Assembly: GCA_016708925.1 (NCBI GenBank)
Contig: JADJET010000014.1
Location: 1-64,000, forward strand
DNA length: 64,000 nucleotides
Direction: 5' to 3'
DNA from: Gammaproteobacteria bacterium
GTDB lineage: Bacteria; Pseudomonadota; Gammaproteobacteria; Pseudomonadales; Porticoccaceae
Shown here: piece after piece, positions 26,670 to 38,300 of the stretch
How positions within the stretch are numbered: position 1 is the first letter of the stretch
Layout: every line of letters starts with the position of its first letter
The notes under the pieces: model-generated
What the model saw: the letters and a program-made list of their open reading frames with translations, nothing else
Database searches by the model: none
Told to the model about the DNA's origin: nothing
Program-made: the position numbers and the translations under genes

Positions 26670-26975
26670 TAACCACCCAAGCGTCGTTCCCGCCTCCGGA
26701 GGACGGGAACCCAGGGATATCAAAGTCGTCTGGATGCCCCGCCTTCGCGGCGGGACGGTCTTCGCGGTCTGACAGCAGGCCTGCCCCCGCGAAGGGCGGG
26801 AACCCAGGGGCGGAAACAGGTCTTCTGGATGCCCGCCTTCGCCATGCGGTGGCAGGGTCTTCGCGGGCAGAGCCTGCCTCGCGTTGGCGGGGAGACGGGA
26901 AACCCGGGGATGCCGAGGCCTTCTGGACGCCGGCCTCGCGGGCATGACGACGATGAGGTTGTTCAGAGCATCCCC
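26670..26975. repeat. expanded cluster of GTTCCCGC-type repeats, copy 3
   Basis: The 340 bases between the DLH gene and the next gene hold no gene. They are built from about three degenerate units of the same family (TAACCACCCAAGCGTCGTTCCCGCC, CTGGATGCCC, GCGGGAACCCAGG, GGCATGACGACGATG), ending GTTCAGAGCATCCC. The unit is repeated here but single elsewhere, so the site is probably expanding by slippage or recombination. Confidence 0.7.
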
Positions 26976-26999
26976 GGTCGCACCCCGCCAGGCGCGGAG

Positions 27000-28160
27000 T
27001 CAGCCGGCTCCGCCGCCCCGGATCAGGCTCGCGTCGATATCCGCGATGCGCGGCCGGCCGCTCAGAATCATCCCCCGCTCGATCTCGGCGCGCAGCAATT
27101 CCAGCACCCGCTCGACTCCCGCCTGGCCGCCCGCGGCGAGTCCGTAGAGGTAGGGCCGCCCCATCATGCAGGCGGTGGCGCCCCGGGCCAGCGCGCGCAG
27201 CACATGAGTGCCGCGCCGCACGCCGCCATCGAGAATGATCTCCAGACGACCGCCCACGGCATCGGCAATTTCGGCGATCACCTCGATGGGCGCCGGCACG
27301 CCGTCCAGTTGCCGGCCGCCGTGGTTCGACACGATCACCGCGGTGGCGCCGATATCCGCCGCGCGGCGCGCGTCCTCGGCGCACAGCACACCCTTGATGG
27401 CGAACGGCCCCTGCCAGCGGGCGCGGATGCGTTCGGCCGCCGCCCAATTCAGCGCCCGGTCGAACTGGCCGTTGATGTAGCTCGCCAGCGAACTGACCTG
27501 GGTGCTGCCCTCGGCGATGCGATGGGCGACATTGGCCATCTGCAAGCGCGGCGAGGTCAAAAAGCGGTAGCACCACTGCGGCCGCGCGCAGAAACTCGCG
27601 AAGCTTTGCGCGGTGAGCGCGGGCGGCACCGTCATGCCGGTGCGCAGATCGCGCTCGCGGTTGCCCTGCACCACGGTGTCCACGGTCAGGCACAGCGCAT
27701 TGAAGCCGGCTGCCTTGCAGCGGTCGATCAGCTCGTCATTGATGCCGGGGTCGCGCAGCACATAGAGCTGAAACAGCTTGGGACCGGAGGTGGCGCGGGC
27801 CACGTCCTCGATGGTGGTGGTCGATACCGTCGAGAGCGAATACAGGGTGCCGAAGGTGGCTGCGGCGCGCGCCACCGCGAGCTCCCCCTGGTAGTGAAAA
27901 AAGCGCGACATCCCGGTCGGCGCCAGCAGCAGAGGCAGGGCGACATCGCAGCCCAGCACCCGGGTGCGCAGATCGGTGTGGGTGACATCCCGCAGAATGC
28001 GCGGCACCAGCGGGTATTGGTCGAAGGCCGACGTATTGGCGCGCAAGGTGCGTTCGTCGTCGGCGCCGCCGTCGATGTAATGAAATAGTGGCGCCGGCAG
28101 TTTGCGCCGGGCGCGGCGGCGGAAGTCCTCGACGTTGTAGCAGCGTTGCAGCGCGGACAC
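27000..28160 (-). CDS. FMN-dependent alpha-hydroxy-acid dehydrogenase (LldD-like)
   Basis: Oxidises an L-2-hydroxy acid such as L-lactate to the 2-keto acid. The 386-residue TIM barrel has FHYIDGGADDE near the N-terminus, LAPTGMSRFFH, LTVDTVVQGNRERD, the active-site His in SNHGGRQLDG and the FMN-phosphate loop LDGGVRRG. The protein starts at GTG 28160 (VSALQRCYNVEDF); longer in-frame extensions lack family similarity. It is divergent from trpS. L-lactate is likely but other hydroxy acids are possible. Confidence 0.85.
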   Translation of the reverse strand: MSALQRCYNVEDFRRRARRKLPAPLFHYIDGGADDERTLRANTSAFDQYPLVPRILRDVTHTDLRTRVLGCDVALPLLLAPTGMSRFFHYQGELAVARAAATFGTLYSLSTVSTTTIEDVARATSGPKLFQLYVLRDPGINDELIDRCKAAGFNALCLTVDTVVQGNRERDLRTGMTVPPALTAQSFASFCARPQWCYRFLTSPRLQMANVAHRIAEGSTQVSSLASYINGQFDRALNWAAAERIRARWQGPFAIKGVLCAEDARRAADIGATAVIVSNHGGRQLDGVPAPIEVIAEIADAVGGRLEIILDGGVRRGTHVLRALARGATACMMGRPYLYGLAAGGQAGVERVLELLRAEIERGMILSGRPRIADIDASLIRGGGAG

Positions 28161-28311
28161 GGAACCCCCGGTGAGATGACGGCGCAGCGGCGGATCATAG
28201 CGCACCGGGCGCGCGGTTCCGCACGGTCGGCCGGGACCGTTGCCACGGGGTAGCGTGGATAGGCAATCGGGTATCATGAAGGCCCATTTTTTTGAGCTGT
28301 TGCAACGAGTC

Positions 28312-29319
28312 ATGGCCCGCGAACGCGTTCTCACCGGCATCACCACCACCGGCATTCCCCACCTCGGCAACTATGTGGGCGCGATCCGCCCCGCGATTGC
28401 CGCGAGCCGGCACGGCGATGTCGAATCGTTTTTTTTCCTCGCCGACTACCACGCGCTGATCAAGTGTCAGGACCCGGAACTGGTGCACCGCTCCACCCTG
28501 GAGATCGCCGCCACCTGGCTGGCGCTCGGCCTCGACCCCGACCATGTGGTGTTCTACCGGCAATCGGACATCCCGGAGATCCCCGAGCTCACCTGGCTGC
28601 TCACCTGCATGACCGCCAAGGGGCTGATGAACCGCTCCCACGCCTACAAGGCCGTGGTGCAGGAGAACGAGGCCGCCGGCGAAGACCCGGATTTCGGTAT
28701 CACCATGGGTCTGTTCAGCTACCCCATCCTGATGGCCGCCGACATTCTGCTGTTCAACGCGCACCGCATACCCGTGGGGCGCGACCAGATCCAGCACATC
28801 GAAATGGCGCGCGACATCGCCCAGCGCTTCAATCACCACTACGGCGAACACTTCGTGCTGCCGGAAGCGGCGGTGGACGACAACGTGGCACTGCTCCAGG
28901 GCCTCGACGGCCGCAAGATGAGCAAGAGCTACGGCAACACCATCCCGCTGTTCCTGCCCGAAAAACAGTTGCAGAAACACATCAACAAGATCAAGACCAA
29001 TCTGCTCGAACCCGGCGTCCCCAAGGACCCCGGGGATTCCACGGTGTTCCAGGTCTGGCAGGCCTTTGCGACGCCGGCGCAGACCGCCGCCATGCGCCAG
29101 TCCTTTGCCGATGGCATCGCCTGGGGCGAAGCCAAAAAGCAGTTGTTCGAACTGGTCAACGCCGAACTGGGCAGCGCGCGGGAGCGGTACGAAGGCTTTT
29201 TGGCGCGGCCCGCGCATATCGAGGAAATCCTGAACGCCGGCGCCGCCAAGGCCCGCGCTATCGCGACGCCGGTGCTGACCGAACTGCGTCGGGCGGTGGG
29301 GATTCGGGCGTTGGGGTAG
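28312..29319 (+). CDS. trpS: tryptophanyl-tRNA synthetase
   Basis: Charges tRNA-Trp. The 335-residue class I synthetase has ITTTGIPHLGNYVG (HIGH-type motif), DQIQHIEMARDIA and GRKMSKSYGN (KMSKS). Start ATG 28312 (MARERVLTG) matches the usual family N-terminus. An in-frame ATG at 28276 would add 12 residues and cannot be excluded. Confidence 0.93.
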   Translation: MARERVLTGITTTGIPHLGNYVGAIRPAIAASRHGDVESFFFLADYHALIKCQDPELVHRSTLEIAATWLALGLDPDHVVFYRQSDIPEIPELTWLLTCMTAKGLMNRSHAYKAVVQENEAAGEDPDFGITMGLFSYPILMAADILLFNAHRIPVGRDQIQHIEMARDIAQRFNHHYGEHFVLPEAAVDDNVALLQGLDGRKMSKSYGNTIPLFLPEKQLQKHINKIKTNLLEPGVPKDPGDSTVFQVWQAFATPAQTAAMRQSFADGIAWGEAKKQLFELVNAELGSARERYEGFLARPAHIEEILNAGAAKARAIATPVLTELRRAVGIRALG

Positions 29320-29407
29320 GATCAGACAGACCACGGTTCGTCTGCTGCTGGGGGCTCGGTCTTTCTGTCACTTGGCACGCGACGCGTGACAACGCACCCT
29401 TCAAGGC

Positions 29408-29688
29408 ATGATTAAAACCTTCGCCGACAAGCGTACTCAAGAGCTGTACTCCAGGGGGCAGTCAAAGAAGTTTCCTTCTGATCTGCGCCAAGGGCGGCCC
29501 GCAAGCTCGAATATATCCATTTGGCCGAGCAACTGGACGATTTGAAGGTCCCGCCGGGTAACCGGCTCCATGCGCTGTCTGGTAACCGGAAGGGGCAGCA
29601 TGCCATTGCAATAAACGCGCAATGGCGTATCTGCTTTCGTTTTGAAGAGGGTGACGCATACGACGTTGAAGTATGCGACTACCACTGA
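29408..29688 (+). pseudogene. higB: HigB-type toxin, one frameshift
   Basis: HigB toxins are ribosome-dependent mRNA endonucleases. The frame starts MIKTFADKRTQELYSRGQSK and continues in another frame as ARKLEYIHLAEQ, then RLHALSGNRKGQHAI and WRICFRFEEGDAYDVEV to the TGA at 29688. A one-base loss at about 29490-29494 explains the break, and adding one base gives about 93 residues, the family size. Either the toxin is dead or the consensus lacks a base. The antitoxin gene follows 9 bases later. Confidence 0.75.
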
Positions 29689-29697
29689 AGTGAGGTG

Positions 29698-30018
29698 ATG
29701 ACCGTGGCTATTCCCAACACTGCCGGCATGCAGCGCAAACCGACGCACCCCGGCGCAATGCTGCGCGAGGATTTCATCCCGGACTACGGGCTGACCGTCG
29801 CGGGGCTGGCCGAGGCGCTGGGGGTGTCGCGCCAGTCCGTCAATGAGCTGCTGCGCGAACGCCGCGCGGTCAGTCCTGAAATGGCCTTGCGGCTCGCTCG
29901 CTTGTTCGGCAACTCGCCAGAGTTCTGGCTGAATGCGCAGCGCGCCGTTGATCTGTGGGTGGCCGCGCAGTCCATCAAGGACGTGGTTGCCCTTATCAAA
30001 CCCTTGCACGCGGCCTGA
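29698..30018 (+). CDS. higA: HigA-type antitoxin
   Basis: A 106-residue XRE-family helix-turn-helix protein of the HigA type: HPGAMLREDFIPDYGLT, then LAEALGVSRQSVNELL (recognition helix) and FGNSPEFWLNAQ. It binds HigB and represses its own operon. A GTG one codon before the ATG is an alternative start. The toxin-first order is typical of higBA. Confidence 0.9.
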   Translation: MTVAIPNTAGMQRKPTHPGAMLREDFIPDYGLTVAGLAEALGVSRQSVNELLRERRAVSPEMALRLARLFGNSPEFWLNAQRAVDLWVAAQSIKDVVALIKPLHAA

Positions 30019-30113
30019 GCCGATCGTTCACAGGAAGCCAGTGCGCTGTTTTCACCTGTGCCGCCCGTGATGGCAGGCGTCAGGCCCAAACCAACACCCA
30101 CCGAGAACCCCGA

Positions 30114-31820
30114 ATGCACTGGATCGCCCCTGCCGAAAAAGACGCCGCTGGCGCCACCCTGGAAAAGCGCCTGTGGGACGCCGCCGACCAGTTCCGCGCC
30201 AACTCGGGGCTCAAGGCGCAGGAGTATTCCGGCCCCATTCTCGGTCTGATCTTTTTGCGTTTTGCCGAGGTGCGCTTTGCACGCCAGCGCGACAGGCTCG
30301 AAACCGCCGGTGCGTCAGCGCACGCATCTTCTCGTAGAAGCAGCCGGGTGGATGAACCCGCCGCCTACCACGCCGAGGGCATCCTCTACCTCAGCCCCGA
30401 GGCGCGCTTCGACTACCTGCTCGCGCTGCCCGAGGCAGCCGACATCGGCGCCCAGATCAACGCCGCGATGCGCGAGATCGAGAAGCACAACCCGCAGCTC
30501 GCCGGCGTGCTGCCCAAGACCTACAACCTGTTCACCAGCACCCTGCTGAAAGAACTGCTCAAGAAAGTCTCCGAGATTCCGGCCAGCGTCGATTACGACG
30601 CCTTCGGCCGCATCTACGAATACTTTCTTGGCGAGTTCGCGCGCACCGAGGGCCAGAAGGGTGGTGAGTTCTACACGCCGTCCAGCATCGTTAAGCTGCT
30701 GACCGAGGTCATCGAGCCCTTCCACGGCCGCATCCTCGACCCCGCCTGCGGCTCCGGCGGCATGTTCGTGCAGTCGGCGCGCTTTGTCGCCGAGCATCAG
30801 AAGAACCCCGCCGCCGAACTCGCCATCTGCGGCGTCGAAAAGACCGACGAAACCGGCCGCCTGTGCCGCCTCAACCTCGCCGTGCACGGGCTGGAAGGCG
30901 ACATCAAACACGGCGGCAACATCAACAGCTACTACGACGATCCGCACTCCGCCACCGGCGCGTTCGACTTCGTCCTCGCCAATCCGCCGTTCAACGTCAA
31001 CGCGGTGGACAAGGAGCGGCTCAAGGACAGGGTCGGTGCGGGCAGACGTTTCCCCTTCGGCCTGCCGCGCACCGACAACGCCAACTACCTGTGGATTCAG
31101 CTCTTCTACTCGGCGCTGAATGCAACGGGCCGCGCCGGCTTCGTCATGGCCAACTCGGCCTCCGACGCGCGCTCCTCCGAACAGGAACTGCGGCAAAAGC
31201 TGATCGAAGCGCGGGCGGTCGATGTCATGGTCGCCGTCGGCCCCAACATGTTCTACACCGTCACGCTGCCCTGCACGCTGTGGTTTCTCGACAAAGGCAA
31301 GGCTGCACTTCACCCCTCGCCCCTTGCGGGAGAGGGGCCGGGGGAGAGGGGGCACAACCGTGCCGACACCGTGCTCTTCATCGACGCCCGCCACATCTAC
31401 CGGCAGATTGATCGCGCCCACCGCGATTGGACCCCGGCGCAGATCGGCTTTATCGCCAATGTCGTGCGCCTGTATCGCGGCGAGGCGCTCGACTTCACGC
31501 AAGGTGGCAACGAGGCCGAAGCCAGGCTCAAGGAGGTCTTTTCTCCCTCTCCCCGTGCGGGAGAGGGCCGGGGAGAGGGGGCGTTCCACTACCGCGACGT
31601 GCCCGGCCTGTGCAAGGCGGCGACGCTGGCCGAGATCGAAGCCCAGGGCTGGTCGCTCAACCCCGGCCGCTACGTCGGCGTCGCGCCGGGCGAAGACGTG
31701 AGCGACGAGGACTTCAAGGAACAGCTCGAAACCCTGAACGAGGAACTGGAGTCGCTGAACGCCCAGGCGCTGGAGTTGCAGAGTCGCATCGCGCAAAATG
31801 TCGCATCGCTACTGTCGTAA
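30114..31820 (+). CDS. hsdM: type I restriction-modification methyltransferase subunit
   Basis: N6-adenine methylase subunit of a type I R-M complex. The 568-residue protein has the N-terminal helical domain (TLEKRLWDAADQFR, then YSGPILGLIFLRF), AdoMet motif I DPACGSGGMFV (209-219) and catalytic NPPF (290-293). Residues 400-413 (HPSPLAGEGPGERG) and 476-490 (FSPSPRAGEGRGEGA) are encoded by palindromic GC-rich repeats inserted in frame. It starts at ATG 30114. A toxin-antitoxin pair, not hsdS, follows it directly. Confidence 0.93.
   Translation: MHWIAPAEKDAAGATLEKRLWDAADQFRANSGLKAQEYSGPILGLIFLRFAEVRFARQRDRLETAGASAHASSRRSSRVDEPAAYHAEGILYLSPEARFDYLLALPEAADIGAQINAAMREIEKHNPQLAGVLPKTYNLFTSTLLKELLKKVSEIPASVDYDAFGRIYEYFLGEFARTEGQKGGEFYTPSSIVKLLTEVIEPFHGRILDPACGSGGMFVQSARFVAEHQKNPAAELAICGVEKTDETGRLCRLNLAVHGLEGDIKHGGNINSYYDDPHSATGAFDFVLANPPFNVNAVDKERLKDRVGAGRRFPFGLPRTDNANYLWIQLFYSALNATGRAGFVMANSASDARSSEQELRQKLIEARAVDVMVAVGPNMFYTVTLPCTLWFLDKGKAALHPSPLAGEGPGERGHNRADTVLFIDARHIYRQIDRAHRDWTPAQIGFIANVVRLYRGEALDFTQGGNEAEARLKEVFSPSPRAGEGRGEGAFHYRDVPGLCKAATLAEIEAQGWSLNPGRYVGVAPGEDVSDEDFKEQLETLNEELESLNAQALELQSRIAQNVASLLS
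31311..31353. repeat. in-frame palindromic repeat inside hsdM, copy 1
   Basis: CCCCTCGCCCCTTGCGGGAG followed by AGGGGCCGGGGGAGAGGG: a CCCTCTCCC...GGGAGAGGG-type element lying wholly in the hsdM reading frame and adding about 14 residues without a stop. Confidence 0.8.
31541..31583. repeat. in-frame palindromic repeat inside hsdM, copy 2
   Basis: CTCCCTCTCCCCGTGCGGG followed by AGAGGGCCGGGGAGAGGG, the same element as copy 1 in the same orientation and same reading phase (SPSPRAGEGRGEG). Confidence 0.8.
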
Positions 31821-31830
31821 AGGAGATTTC

Positions 31831-32055
31831 GTGAACACCGAAACGCTCGAACAAACCGTCTTGCATTTACCCATGCAGCAACGCGCTGAACTGGCGCACA
31901 AGTTGTTGCTCAGTCTTGAGGATCAAAGCGAGGATGAAGTCGCGCAGGCGTGGCACGCCGAGGCGGCCCGTCGCGCGGCGGAGATTGACAGCGGGCAGGC
32001 CGATACCGTGTCGGCGGAAGACGCCCGCGCCGCTGCGCAAACCCTGTTGCGATGA
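31831..32055 (+). CDS. addiction-module antitoxin (TIGR02574-like)
   Basis: A 74-residue helical protein of the short 'putative addiction module component' type: LEQTVLHLPMQQRAELAHKL, then LLSLEDQSEDE and HAEAARRAAEID. It pairs with the RelE/ParE-like toxin it overlaps by 4 bases. The start is GTG 31831 behind AAGGAG, 10 bases after hsdM. Confidence 0.82.
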   Translation: MNTETLEQTVLHLPMQQRAELAHKLLLSLEDQSEDEVAQAWHAEAARRAAEIDSGQADTVSAEDARAAAQTLLR

Positions 32056-32351
32056 ATTATCGCTTTCACCGCGCCGCGCTGGCTGAACATCTGGATGAGG
32101 TGGCGTTTTACGAAAGCCGGCTTCCTGGCCTGGGCGCGGATTATCTGGCCGAGTTTGACGCGGTCATGGCGCGCATCTGCGCCACGCCCGATTTTTATCC
32201 GCGCATCGACGGTTCCGACCTCCGCAAAGGGGGGCTCAAACGCTTTCCGTTTCATGTGATCTATCGCGCCGAGCCTGCGCAGATCGTCATTCTCGCGATC
32301 GCCCACCAACGACGGCGTCCGACATATTGGGCGGGGCGGATTGGAAAATGA
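32052..32351 (+). CDS. RelE/ParE-superfamily toxin
   Basis: A 99-residue toxin: FHRAALAEHLDEVAFYESR, then YLAEFDAVMARI, LRKGGLKRFPFHVIYR and IVILAIAHQRRRPTYW, the standard ParE/RelE plan. A ParE-like gyrase poison or RelE-like ribonuclease activity cannot be separated by sequence alone. It lies between hsdM and hsdS and overlaps the upstream antitoxin by ATGA. Confidence 0.88.
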   Translation: MNYRFHRAALAEHLDEVAFYESRLPGLGADYLAEFDAVMARICATPDFYPRIDGSDLRKGGLKRFPFHVIYRAEPAQIVILAIAHQRRRPTYWAGRIGK

Positions 32352-32415
32352 ATACGGCGCCGATGGGAGAACTGGAGCAGACCATCGCCGCGAATGTGGC
32401 GAGCATTATTGAGTC

Positions 32416-32419
<4 letters not shown>
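32348..32419 (+). pseudogene. remnant of an hsdM 3' end
   Basis: A 23-codon frame between the toxin and hsdS ends ELEQTIAANVASIIES-stop, matching the end of the intact hsdM (ELQSRIAQNVASLLS-stop). Its TGA overlaps the hsdS ATG (ATGA), the usual hsdM-hsdS junction. It is therefore the tail of the hsdM that originally preceded this hsdS, left behind when the current hsdM 3' part and the toxin-antitoxin pair came in. Confidence 0.7.
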
Positions 32420-33678
<1,259 letters not shown>

Positions 33679-33682
<4 letters not shown>

Positions 33683-34299
33683 AACTCCATCCCGATCAAA
33701 TCCTGATCTATCACATCACCGATGTGGAAAACCTGCCTGGTATTCTGACGGCCGGAGGCTTGCGTTCAGATGTGGCTATGGCTCAGCACAATCCAGCGGT
33801 GATCGGCTACGGCCATATCAAGCAGCGCCGCATGACGCAGATTCGAGTGGACTCTTGCGGCGGCCGCTTTGTCGGCGAATTTGTGCCGTTTTACTTTTGC
33901 CCGCGCTCGCCAATGCTGTTTACGGTCAATCAAGGCAACACCGGGCGCGTTCCTGGTTGCCAACGGACGATTGTGCACTTGGTCGGCACCTTGGCCGCCG
34001 GAATAGGCCAGAACAGACCATGGGCGATCAGCGACGGCAACGCCGGGGCATTTCACGCGTCATTTTCATCCAACTTGGCGGCCCTTGCGGAACTCGACTG
34101 GCCGGCAATCCACACCAGGCAATGGCAGGGCAGAACCCATGAAAAATCGGCAGAGTTCTTGGTGGCTGACTTCTTTGACTGGAGTGGCTTTCATGCCATC
34201 GGTTGCTACAATCTTGAAATGACTCAACAGGTGCAAAGCATCCTGGCCACCTCTGCTCACCGCCCAATCGTCAACGTAGAGCCCAAGTGGTATTACTGA
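33679..34299 (+). CDS. darT: DNA ADP-ribosyltransferase toxin DarT
   Basis: DarT attaches ADP-ribose to thymidine (or guanosine) of single-stranded DNA in a sequence-specific way and can block phage DNA synthesis. The 206-residue protein has the DUF4433 layout: IYHITDVENLPGIL, HIKQRRMTQ (Arg51, NAD site), EFVPFYFCPRSPMLF and the catalytic Glu159 in KSAEFLVADFF. All expected key residues are present, so the toxin looks active. It starts inside the hsdS stop codon, so translation is probably coupled to hsdS. Confidence 0.92.
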
Positions 34300-34301
34300 C
34301 C

Positions 34302-35366
34302 ATGATCGAAACAACAAAAGGCAATTTGCTTGAAGCTCCAGTCGAGGCGCTGGTGAACACTGTGAACACGGTGGGCGTCATGGGCAAGGGAATTGCGTTG
34401 CAGTTTAAACAAGCCTATCCGGCGATGTTTCGCGCCTACGAAAAAGCCTGCAAGGCGGGCGAAGTGAAATTGGGCAAAGTCCATGTGTTCGATATGGGCG
34501 GCCTCGTGGGTGGCCCGCGCTGGATCATCAATTTTCCGACCAAGGGGCATTGGCGCGCAGGCAGCCGCAAGGCGGACATTGAGGCGGGTTTGCAAGATTT
34601 GGCGGATACGATCAAGCGCTTGAACATCCGCTCCATTGCGGTACCACCGTTGGGCTGTGGGCATGGCGGCTTGGATTGGGCTGAGGTGCGCCCCCTGATC
34701 GAGTCGGCGCTTGGCGACTTGCCTGATGTGCGTGTATTGGTTTTTGCGCCCGGCGCCACGCCAGCGGCGGCAAGCATGCCCAACCGTACCGAGCGCCCCA
34801 AAATGACCATTGGCCAGGCCGCGTTGATCGCGTTGATGGACCGTTACCTGAAAGGTCTGCTAGACCCGTTTGTGAGCCTTTTGGAAATTCATAAGCTGAT
34901 GTATTTCTTGCAGGCTGCGGGCCAGCCCCTGCGCCTGCAATATGAAGCCAAAGAATTTGGCCCCTACGCAAAGAACCTCCGGCAGGTATTGATTCGACTG
35001 GAGAGTCATTACACGCAAGGTTATGGCGATGGCAAGGACTCGCCCACCAAAGCCATCGAATTGTTGCCCGGTGCGGTTGATGAGGCACAGTCGTTTTTGC
35101 AGGAAGACGCGCTTATCCGCCGGCGCATGGAGCGTGTCACCGATCTGATCGAAGGCTATGAAGACCGGGTGGGTTTGGAGTTATTGAGTTCTGTTCACTG
35201 GGTGATGGGTCACAACCCTGAAGCAAAACTGTCCGCTGCGGCTGCTGCCAGCGCAGTCCTTGAATGGAACGCCCGTAAACGCCGCGCGCTCAAACCAGAG
35301 CAATTGACCAAGGCGTGGAAACACATCTTGGACAAAGGCTGGGCTCCTACCGAATCAACGGTGTAG
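34302..35366 (+). CDS. darG: DNA ADP-ribosyl glycohydrolase antitoxin DarG
   Basis: Reverses DarT modification with an N-terminal macrodomain (about 1-155): KGNLLEAPVEALVNTVNTVG with Asn22, GVMGKGIALQF, FPTKGHWRAGSRK with Lys81, and PPLGCGHGGLDW. The C-terminal half (about 170-354) has HKLMYFLQ and EFGPYAKNLRQVL, like the SocA/DUF4065-type domain of long DarG proteins that binds and blocks DarT. The 354 residues match full-length DarG. It starts 2 bases after darT and ends 9 bases before hsdR. Confidence 0.92.
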   Translation: MIETTKGNLLEAPVEALVNTVNTVGVMGKGIALQFKQAYPAMFRAYEKACKAGEVKLGKVHVFDMGGLVGGPRWIINFPTKGHWRAGSRKADIEAGLQDLADTIKRLNIRSIAVPPLGCGHGGLDWAEVRPLIESALGDLPDVRVLVFAPGATPAAASMPNRTERPKMTIGQAALIALMDRYLKGLLDPFVSLLEIHKLMYFLQAAGQPLRLQYEAKEFGPYAKNLRQVLIRLESHYTQGYGDGKDSPTKAIELLPGAVDEAQSFLQEDALIRRRMERVTDLIEGYEDRVGLELLSSVHWVMGHNPEAKLSAAAAASAVLEWNARKRRALKPEQLTKAWKHILDKGWAPTESTV

Positions 35367-35375
35367 CGCACGGAT

Positions 35376-38300
35376 ATGGCCCACGCCTACAGCGAAGACC
35401 AGTTGGTGGAGCAACCGGCCATTGGCCTGTTTGCCGACATGGGCTGGCAGACGGTGTCGGCGCTGGATGAAACCTTCGGCGCGGGCGGCACCTCGGTTGC
35501 CAGCCTCGGGCGCGAAACCAAGGGCGAGGTGGTGCTGGTCGAACGCCTGAGAGCGGCGTTGGGCAAATTCAACCCGACCCTGCCGCCGGAAGCGATTCAA
35601 ACCGCTATCGACGAACTGACCCGCGACCGCTCGGCGATGAGTCTGGAAGCCGCCAACCGCGAGGTCTATCGGCTGCTCAAGGAAGGCATCACGGTGTCGG
35701 TGCCTGACCGCGCCCTCTCCCCCGGCCCCTCTCCCAGAGGGCGAGGGGAGGAAAAGGCGCGCCTGCGCGTGGTCGATTGGGAGCACCCGGAGAACAACGA
35801 CTTTCTGCTGGTCAGCCAGTTCAGCGTGACCGGCGCGCTCTACACCTGCCGGCCCGATCTGGTCGGCTTCGTCAATGGCCTGCCCTGGGTGGTGATCGAA
35901 CTCAAGAAACCCGGCGTGCCGGCGCGGGCGGCCTTCGACGAAAACCTCACCCACTACAAGCAGCAGATTCCGGCACTGTTCTGGAGCAACGCGCTGCTCA
36001 TCGCCAGCAACGGCACCGACAGCCGCGTCGGCTCGCTCACCACCGACTGGGGCCGCTGGGTGGAGTGGAAGCGCATCGAGCGCGAGGACGAACCGCGCCG
36101 GGTGTCGCTGGAAGTGATGCTGCGCGGCACCTGCGACCGCAGCCGCCTGCTCGATCTGGTCGAAAACTTCACGCTGTTTTCCGACCACAAGGCGGGGCTG
36201 GTCAAGATTCTCGCGCAGAACCATCAGTTCCTCGGCGTCAATAACGCCATTGCTTCGATGCTTGAAGCCCGCCAACTCGGCCACGGGCGCGGCGGTGTGT
36301 TCTGGCAGACGCAGGGCAGCGGCAAGAGTTTTTCGATGGTGTTCTTCGCGCAGAAGGTGTTGAGGAAGCTGGCCGGCAACTGGACATTCGTCGTCGTCAC
36401 CGACCGCGTGGAACTCGACGGACAGATCGCCACGACCTTCAAGGCTGCCGGTGCGGTGAGCGAGGCCGAGGGTGACGCCTGCCATGCCGCCAGTGGTGCG
36501 CATCTGCGTGAACTGCTGCGCGGCAACCACCGCTATGTGTTCACACTCATCCACAAGTTCCAGACGCCGGAACTGCTGTGCGACCGCTCCGACGTCATCG
36601 TGCTGACCGACGAGGCGCACCGCAGCCAGTACGACACCCTGGCGCTGAACATGCGCGCCGCGCTGCCGAAGGCGATGTTCCTGGCCTTTACCGGCACGCC
36701 GCTGATCGCGGGTGAAGAGCGCACCAAGGAAGTGTTTGGTGACTATGTTTCGATCTACGACTTCCAGCAGTCCATCGAGGACGGCGCGACCGTGCCGCTG
36801 TTCTACGAGAACCGCACGCCGGAATTGCAACTCGTCAATCCCGACCTCAACGAAGACATTTACCGCCTGATCGAGGATGCCGACCTCGACGCGGATCAAG
36901 AGGCCAAGCTGGAGCAGGTGCTGGGGCGGCAATACCACCTGATCACCCGCGACGACCGGCTGGAAACCGTGGCACAGGACATCGTGCGGCATTTCCTGGG
37001 TCGAGGATTTTTAGGCAAGGCGATGGTGGTGTCCATCGACAAGGCCACGGCGCTGCGCATGTACGACAAGGTGAAAGTGCATTGGGCGGCGGAAGCGGCG
37101 CGGGTGCAGAAGGAACTGGGCGAGTTGCATTACCAGCCGAATCACCCAAATGCGGGCGGCATGACATCCGCGCAGGCGCGGCGTGACCTGCGCATGGCCG
37201 AGCTGAAACAACGGCTGGCGGTGCTGACCAGCACCGACATGGCGGTCATCGTCTCGCCCGGCCAGAACGAAATCGCGCAGATGCAGACGCTGGGCCTGGA
37301 CATCGAGCCGCACAGGAAGCGCATGAACCTGTCGTCTACCACTGGGCAGCCGGGGCTGGACGAGAAGTTCAAGGACGTGGATGACCCGCTGCGTCTGGTG
37401 TTCGTCTGCGCCATGTGGCTGACTGGCTTCGATGCGCCGAGCTGCTCGACGGTGTATCTCGACAAGCCGATGCGCAACCACAGCCTGATGCAGGCCATCG
37501 CCCGCGCCAACCGCGTCTTCCCGGGCAAGCACAGCGGCGTGATCGTCGATTACGCCAATGTCTTCGCCTCGCTGGAAAAGGCGCTGGCGATTTACGGGGC
37601 GGGCAAGGACGGGAAATCGCCCGTCAAGGACAAGCAGCAACTGGTCGAGGAAATGCGCCAGGCAGTGGTCGATGCTACCGCGTTCTGCGCCGCGCATGGC
37701 GTGCAGCTGACCGAGATCGAGGCGCTGGCGGCGGGCAGCCTGGAACGCTTGCAGCGCATTGAAGACGCCATCAACGCGCTGATCTCGCCCGACCCGCTGC
37801 GCCGCGATTTCTTTGCCCATGAGCGGCTGGTGAGCACGCTCTACCGCGCGGTAAAGCCCGACCCGTCGGCGCTGGAATTCGCCAGCCGGGTGGCCTGTCT
37901 GACCACGCTGGCCGACGCCATCCGCGCCAAGTTGAACCCGAACCCGCCGGACATCTCGCCGGTGATGATGGGAATCAACGCGCTGCTCGACGACTCCATC
38001 ACCGGCCACGCGATCCGCCAGGCGGGGCCACCGGCACTTGACCTGTCGAAAATCAATTTCGAGGCGTTGGCGCAACGCTTCAAGGCATCGAAACACAAGA
38101 ACACCGACCTTGAAGTGCTCAAGGCCGCGATCCGTGCCCAACTGGAAAAGCTGATCCAGTTGAACCGCACCCGCGCCGACTTCGCCGAGAAGTTCGAGGC
38201 GCTGATCGAAAGCTACAACGCCGGCAGCCGCAGCATCGAGGAACTGTTCGAGGAGCTGCTGAAGCTCTCCCACAGCCTCAACGACGAGCAGCAGCGGCAT

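Noticed and set aside
26670..26975. CRISPR-like array of repeated units
   Set aside because: Units are degenerate, of unequal length and lack constant spacers; they match the dispersed repeat family, and no cas gene is present.
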